DNA from: Solobacterium sp.
GTDB lineage: Bacteria > Bacillota_I > Bacilli_A > Erysipelotrichales > Erysipelotrichaceae
DNA length: 64,000 nucleotides
Assembly (NCBI GenBank): GCA_024693325.1
Contig: JAILLA010000016.1
Span: 27,760 to 91,759, forward strand
Direction: 5' to 3'
Below the pieces are notes generated by a model. It saw only the letters and a program-made list of their open reading frames with translations. It did not search any database and was not told where the DNA came from. Positions 62,601-64,000 of this stretch are shown piece after piece (the first letter of the stretch is position 1; the number at the start of each line of letters is the position of its first letter). Position numbers and translations under genes: made by a program.

Positions 62601-64000
62601 CAGACTTCATATCGCTTGTCAGAAAGATGTGGGGAAAAGACTTTTATGACAAGTGTAAGAAAGATATCAATTCCTATCATGAGAGCCAGGGAAATGCTGC
62701 ACATGATCGGAAAGTCAAGATCGATTGCCCTGTTGATGTTTATGTATACAGCGGAGATGTGCTTGTCGGTTCGGTCATAAATGATCAGGTCGTACCAAAT
62801 GACCATGTATGGGGATCTGTTGTTGAAGCGGATGGAGAAACCAAGTATATTCTGGACTATGGCTATGATCTAACATATAAGATCGTTGGCTACGATGAAG
62901 GTACGATGAATATTGAAACATATGTTTATCAAAGCGATGAAGCAGAGGGGATGATCGAACCTATCAAAGAAACCGGATATTACGATCTGGAAGTTACGAA
63001 TGATATCGAATATACCGGTGAGATCAAAGCAGAAACAGATCCTCTCGCAGAAGATCAGCTGATCTGCGTTACAAAGGAAGAAACGATCGTTCCTGATATC
63101 GATACATCCAAGGGTGATATTCTGGTACAAAGTATCTCACTGGATCATAATGAACTGATGCTCATGAAAGATGAGACAGCAGTACTTACTGCCACTGTAT
63201 TGCCCGAAAATGCGACCAACAGGCAGTACACCTGGTCGTCCAGTAATGAACGTGTAGCATCAGTTGATGAGAATGGTACAGTCACTGCACATAGAAGAGG
63301 AAATGCTGTTATTACCGCAAGAAGTAAAAACGGTTCTTATACAGCCGATTGCAATGTGACCGTCAAAGTAGAACTTGATGATCAGGGAGATATCATTGAC
63401 GAAGATATTCCGGCTGATGGTATCGTACCATCCGGATTATGGGTATCCGGAATTCCTTCTAAGAATGAATATACAGGAAACAAGTATACGTTTGATTTCA
63501 GGGTTTATGATGGAAACAAACTGCTGTCTACTAATGCTGACTACAGTGTTTCATACAAGAACAATGTCAAAGCATATACACTGAAAGAAGGAGAAGATGA
63601 CTTCAGTGCCAAGAATGCACCTCAGGTCATCATCAAGGCAAAAGGAAACTACTCAGGCACTAAGACAGTTTACTTCACCATTGACCCGGCAGATATCACT
63701 TCATCAGATGTTGAAACACTGACAACAGCCTATACAGGCAAAGTACAGAAGCTCTCTCCGACAGTTGTATTTGAAGGAAAGACACTGAAGAAGGGTACTG
63801 ACTATATACTGGATTATCCGGATACAGCAGAGAATGCATACCTGGCGTCCGGTACGTATAACATTACTGTGACAGGCAAGGGCAACTATACAGGTACCAG
63901 AACATATCAGATGACCATTGGTGCTGAAAAGCAGATCAGCCTGGATAAAGCATCAATTACTCTGGAACAGAAGAGTTATGGATACCAGAACGGTGAAACA
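56681..64000 (+). CDS. Giant BspA-like leucine-rich-repeat surface protein (3' truncated by window edge)
   Basis: RBS GGAGG; MNWKKSLNLCLSFVVAFSTLNFDMRITAEE. Frame 2 spot-checked open at several points to the window end; absent from the ORF track because no stop is reached. LRR_5 repeats (AFYNCSSLTTI.IPEGVT.IG) and a Big_2-like domain near 63.1-63.4 kb. Confidence 0.9.
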   Translation, partial: MNWKKSLNLCLSFVVAFSTLNFDMRITAEETSDPEMEEYLETDTTPEPEMTEITSDEKEDDAYPEISEMTDQSSQETNEEAAEEIELPDAEEESVAEEPAAEDEASENISSSAEEAFETEQPDYYEEPEEAESIVYATDEEDFSYVLNESTEDITITGYKGTSTVVEIPSDFYGFKVTEIRGSAFENCTEITSITIPDDVKRIEYRAFYNCTSLTTITVPRSLTEVGREAFYNCSSLTTDIPVPDGQESIEEGTFYNCSNIKNITIPDSVTHIGYHAFENCSGLTAVNIPENLTDIGYDAFYNCSGLTEITIPGTVNNIGHRAFANCTSLKTVNMPEKFTSETRIESEAFSGCPGLTSMIIPEGVTELPGLWLYSDVDETLGGMFSRCDNLKTITLPSTIRDIGRNALADLISLENIIMPERFASNTYVGDNAFSGCEKLTSITIPEGVVSLGGMSEENGSFAGCPNLKTITLPSTLERIEDYAFYDLKSVETINMPERFLSEVYLGHSAFQGCEKLTSIVIPEGVTELHKTSFYSDTYIEGVFYGCNSLSSVSLPSTLTKIGDRFFYEMTNLKTVIMPEKFTSGAVIGSLAFYGCSSLQSISIPEGAALTGAEFVEEIDDYSSTFGGCSSLETVNLPSTVTIIPHYTFSGCTSLSAIVIPEGTIEIGSYAFLNCQSLKSVQLPGTLQYIDSDAFHNCISLENVIMPEEFKPGLVIIERAFENCSGLKSIDFAEGTTEIYRAFRGCDNLTSISLPSTITKIAEEAFYHMKNLEEVKMPKHFADGATIGKCAFSGCESLKAISIPEGVTMLPDGGFRELDNYTGVFGNCYSLKSAELPKTLNYIGEYAFTGCSSLETIIIPEGVSVIGADSFEGCGLNTVYFPSTISEIRDHAFAYCGKLSSVITPDHFASGAIIHDDVFRNCNSLTTITIPEGVVNINYAFRNCDNLVEITLPSTLEEIKESYFANYKTLEKVNMPAYFVNGNVIGDSAFSGCDHLLSLSIPEGITTLPNSILYGCTSLTSISLPSTLQTIRAGAFYDCSSLTSITIPEGVTGIGRSAFYNCSSLTSITIPEKVTIIGSSAFSGCSSLASITIPDGITSIGESTFENCTNLSDVIYPSNLKEIGKNAFKNCKKYADILSLESLTSIGEEAFSRTGLEKVYIYDTPTIGTNAFSYCENLNTVLIENSDTNLSLFSGCKNIKTIYYGGSADDFLSHGGRSTTLYEIEKYTCGYTENKYDKFNAAEEKGYYLGDLDIKEYRVTACEYKQGEYSIKTEYSTNPLVNKWDIHVYFDIDADSIEIDEGSISLNNYSLNLHHVNATRLLSATPLGKAKGKTLVFTSSNKDVVSFTGLEYGNSRTLIANGPGTATITVTTEDGKYSASVEVTVIDSEKKYGRLTNINLSFRTMTIDGQAIPYSELDESIEQRISAVYNGNYECSKMVAYYVYEGNVVDFRYLDEEVGEIYDWNPSTGKLTVRIHHSGTTPEWTKEEYYVNEEIAGCIESVISEGNNSRIKIYADEEGRNEKELIQVSVFRTRTGTIDSMAEENSSYYVTVFLQDGHSALADHERFQVRDRSTFAKLSGKEGETIVFTTEDAVINEVYTKSDFNMAPAVHLDVKDDRIKCSSDNKVENVFSSPVTVSVSYTYQLPSGFEGDFSTIEDAFNISLSSIILSSENEDLFSFGENKTKMFEFEDAVDQVITLKHPLIFSTEVNFNRNYEFPQELDETDINEKITVSAEFSGGKQITADNNIKFYKVTPVDQEAVNNTRKAVENIVSVTSENPIISSYVDKETFEFLKRWAVLVMDLAARPDVSDSVKRAVFDSYSSNGETADVEETITLNLKKNHPGRYVEGNRADFTFRFHVFVVDINRYIDSDLNLSNLCSTKEVRFDCPALNIRNELFSASISANVGKFNKAAQDLIVMAKKEVVKAGLDDIFAVYDEFIEACDFVNEEEIVISNAVKSYLYVASEELVTMEETDFISLVRKMWGKDFYDKCKKDINSYHESQGNAAHDRKVKIDCPVDVYVYSGDVLVGSVINDQVVPNDHVWGSVVEADGETKYILDYGYDLTYKIVGYDEGTMNIETYVYQSDEAEGMIEPIKETGYYDLEVTNDIEYTGEIKAETDPLAEDQLICVTKEETIVPDIDTSKGDILVQSISLDHNELMLMKDETAVLTATVLPENATNRQYTWSSSNERVASVDENGTVTAHRRGNAVITARSKNGSYTADCNVTVKVELDDQGDIIDEDIPADGIVPSGLWVSGIPSKNEYTGNKYTFDFRVYDGNKLLSTNADYSVSYKNNVKAYTLKEGEDDFSAKNAPQVIIKAKGNYSGTKTVYFTIDPADITSSDVETLTTAYTGKVQKLSPTVVFEGKTLKKGTDYILDYPDTAENAYLASGTYNITVTGKGNYTGTRTYQMTIGAEKQISLDKASITLEQKSYGYQNGET
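59793..59966 (+). repeat. Near-identical 69-bp (23-aa) LRR tandem units inside the BspA-like gene
   Basis: ATTGCAGCAGTTTAACATCAATCACTATTCCTGAA occurs at 59793 and 59862, with a third diverged unit following. Confidence 0.85.

Overview
This is a low-GC Firmicutes chromosomal window, probably Erysipelotrichaceae-like (an inference from codon style and gene content only). Host genes (TldD/PmbA, TatD, a 5'-nucleotidase lipoprotein, an NAD-salvage cluster, a beta-glucoside PTS operon, giant surface proteins) are interrupted by accessory blocks. Block 1 (~6.46-21.08 kb) is a co-directional DISARM-like operon: C5 methyltransferase, AIPR protein, large DrmE-like protein, NERD-helicase, DrmA-like helicase, DrmB-like DUF1998 protein, small EVE/PUA-like protein and Vsr nuclease. 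No PLD-family DrmC is visible. Block 2 (~21.1-27.3 kb) is the scar of a serine-recombinase element carrying a restriction-modification module. It is bracketed by an intact pnuC and a diverged relic of the pnuC 3' end. Block 3 (~29.9-44.0 kb) holds five paralogous ~230-aa genes of unknown function. Four copies of an exactly 95-bp gap-free element lie upstream of them, and conserved hairpin terminators lie downstream. They flank a second defence-like block (DUF2075 helicase, methyltransferase, HNH protein, EVE-McrB, McrC, DUF4365-like protein). The strongest candidates for something undescribed are the paralogue/95-bp-element/hairpin cassettes and the extended DISARM variant. All family names come from motif recognition by eye; no database search was run.
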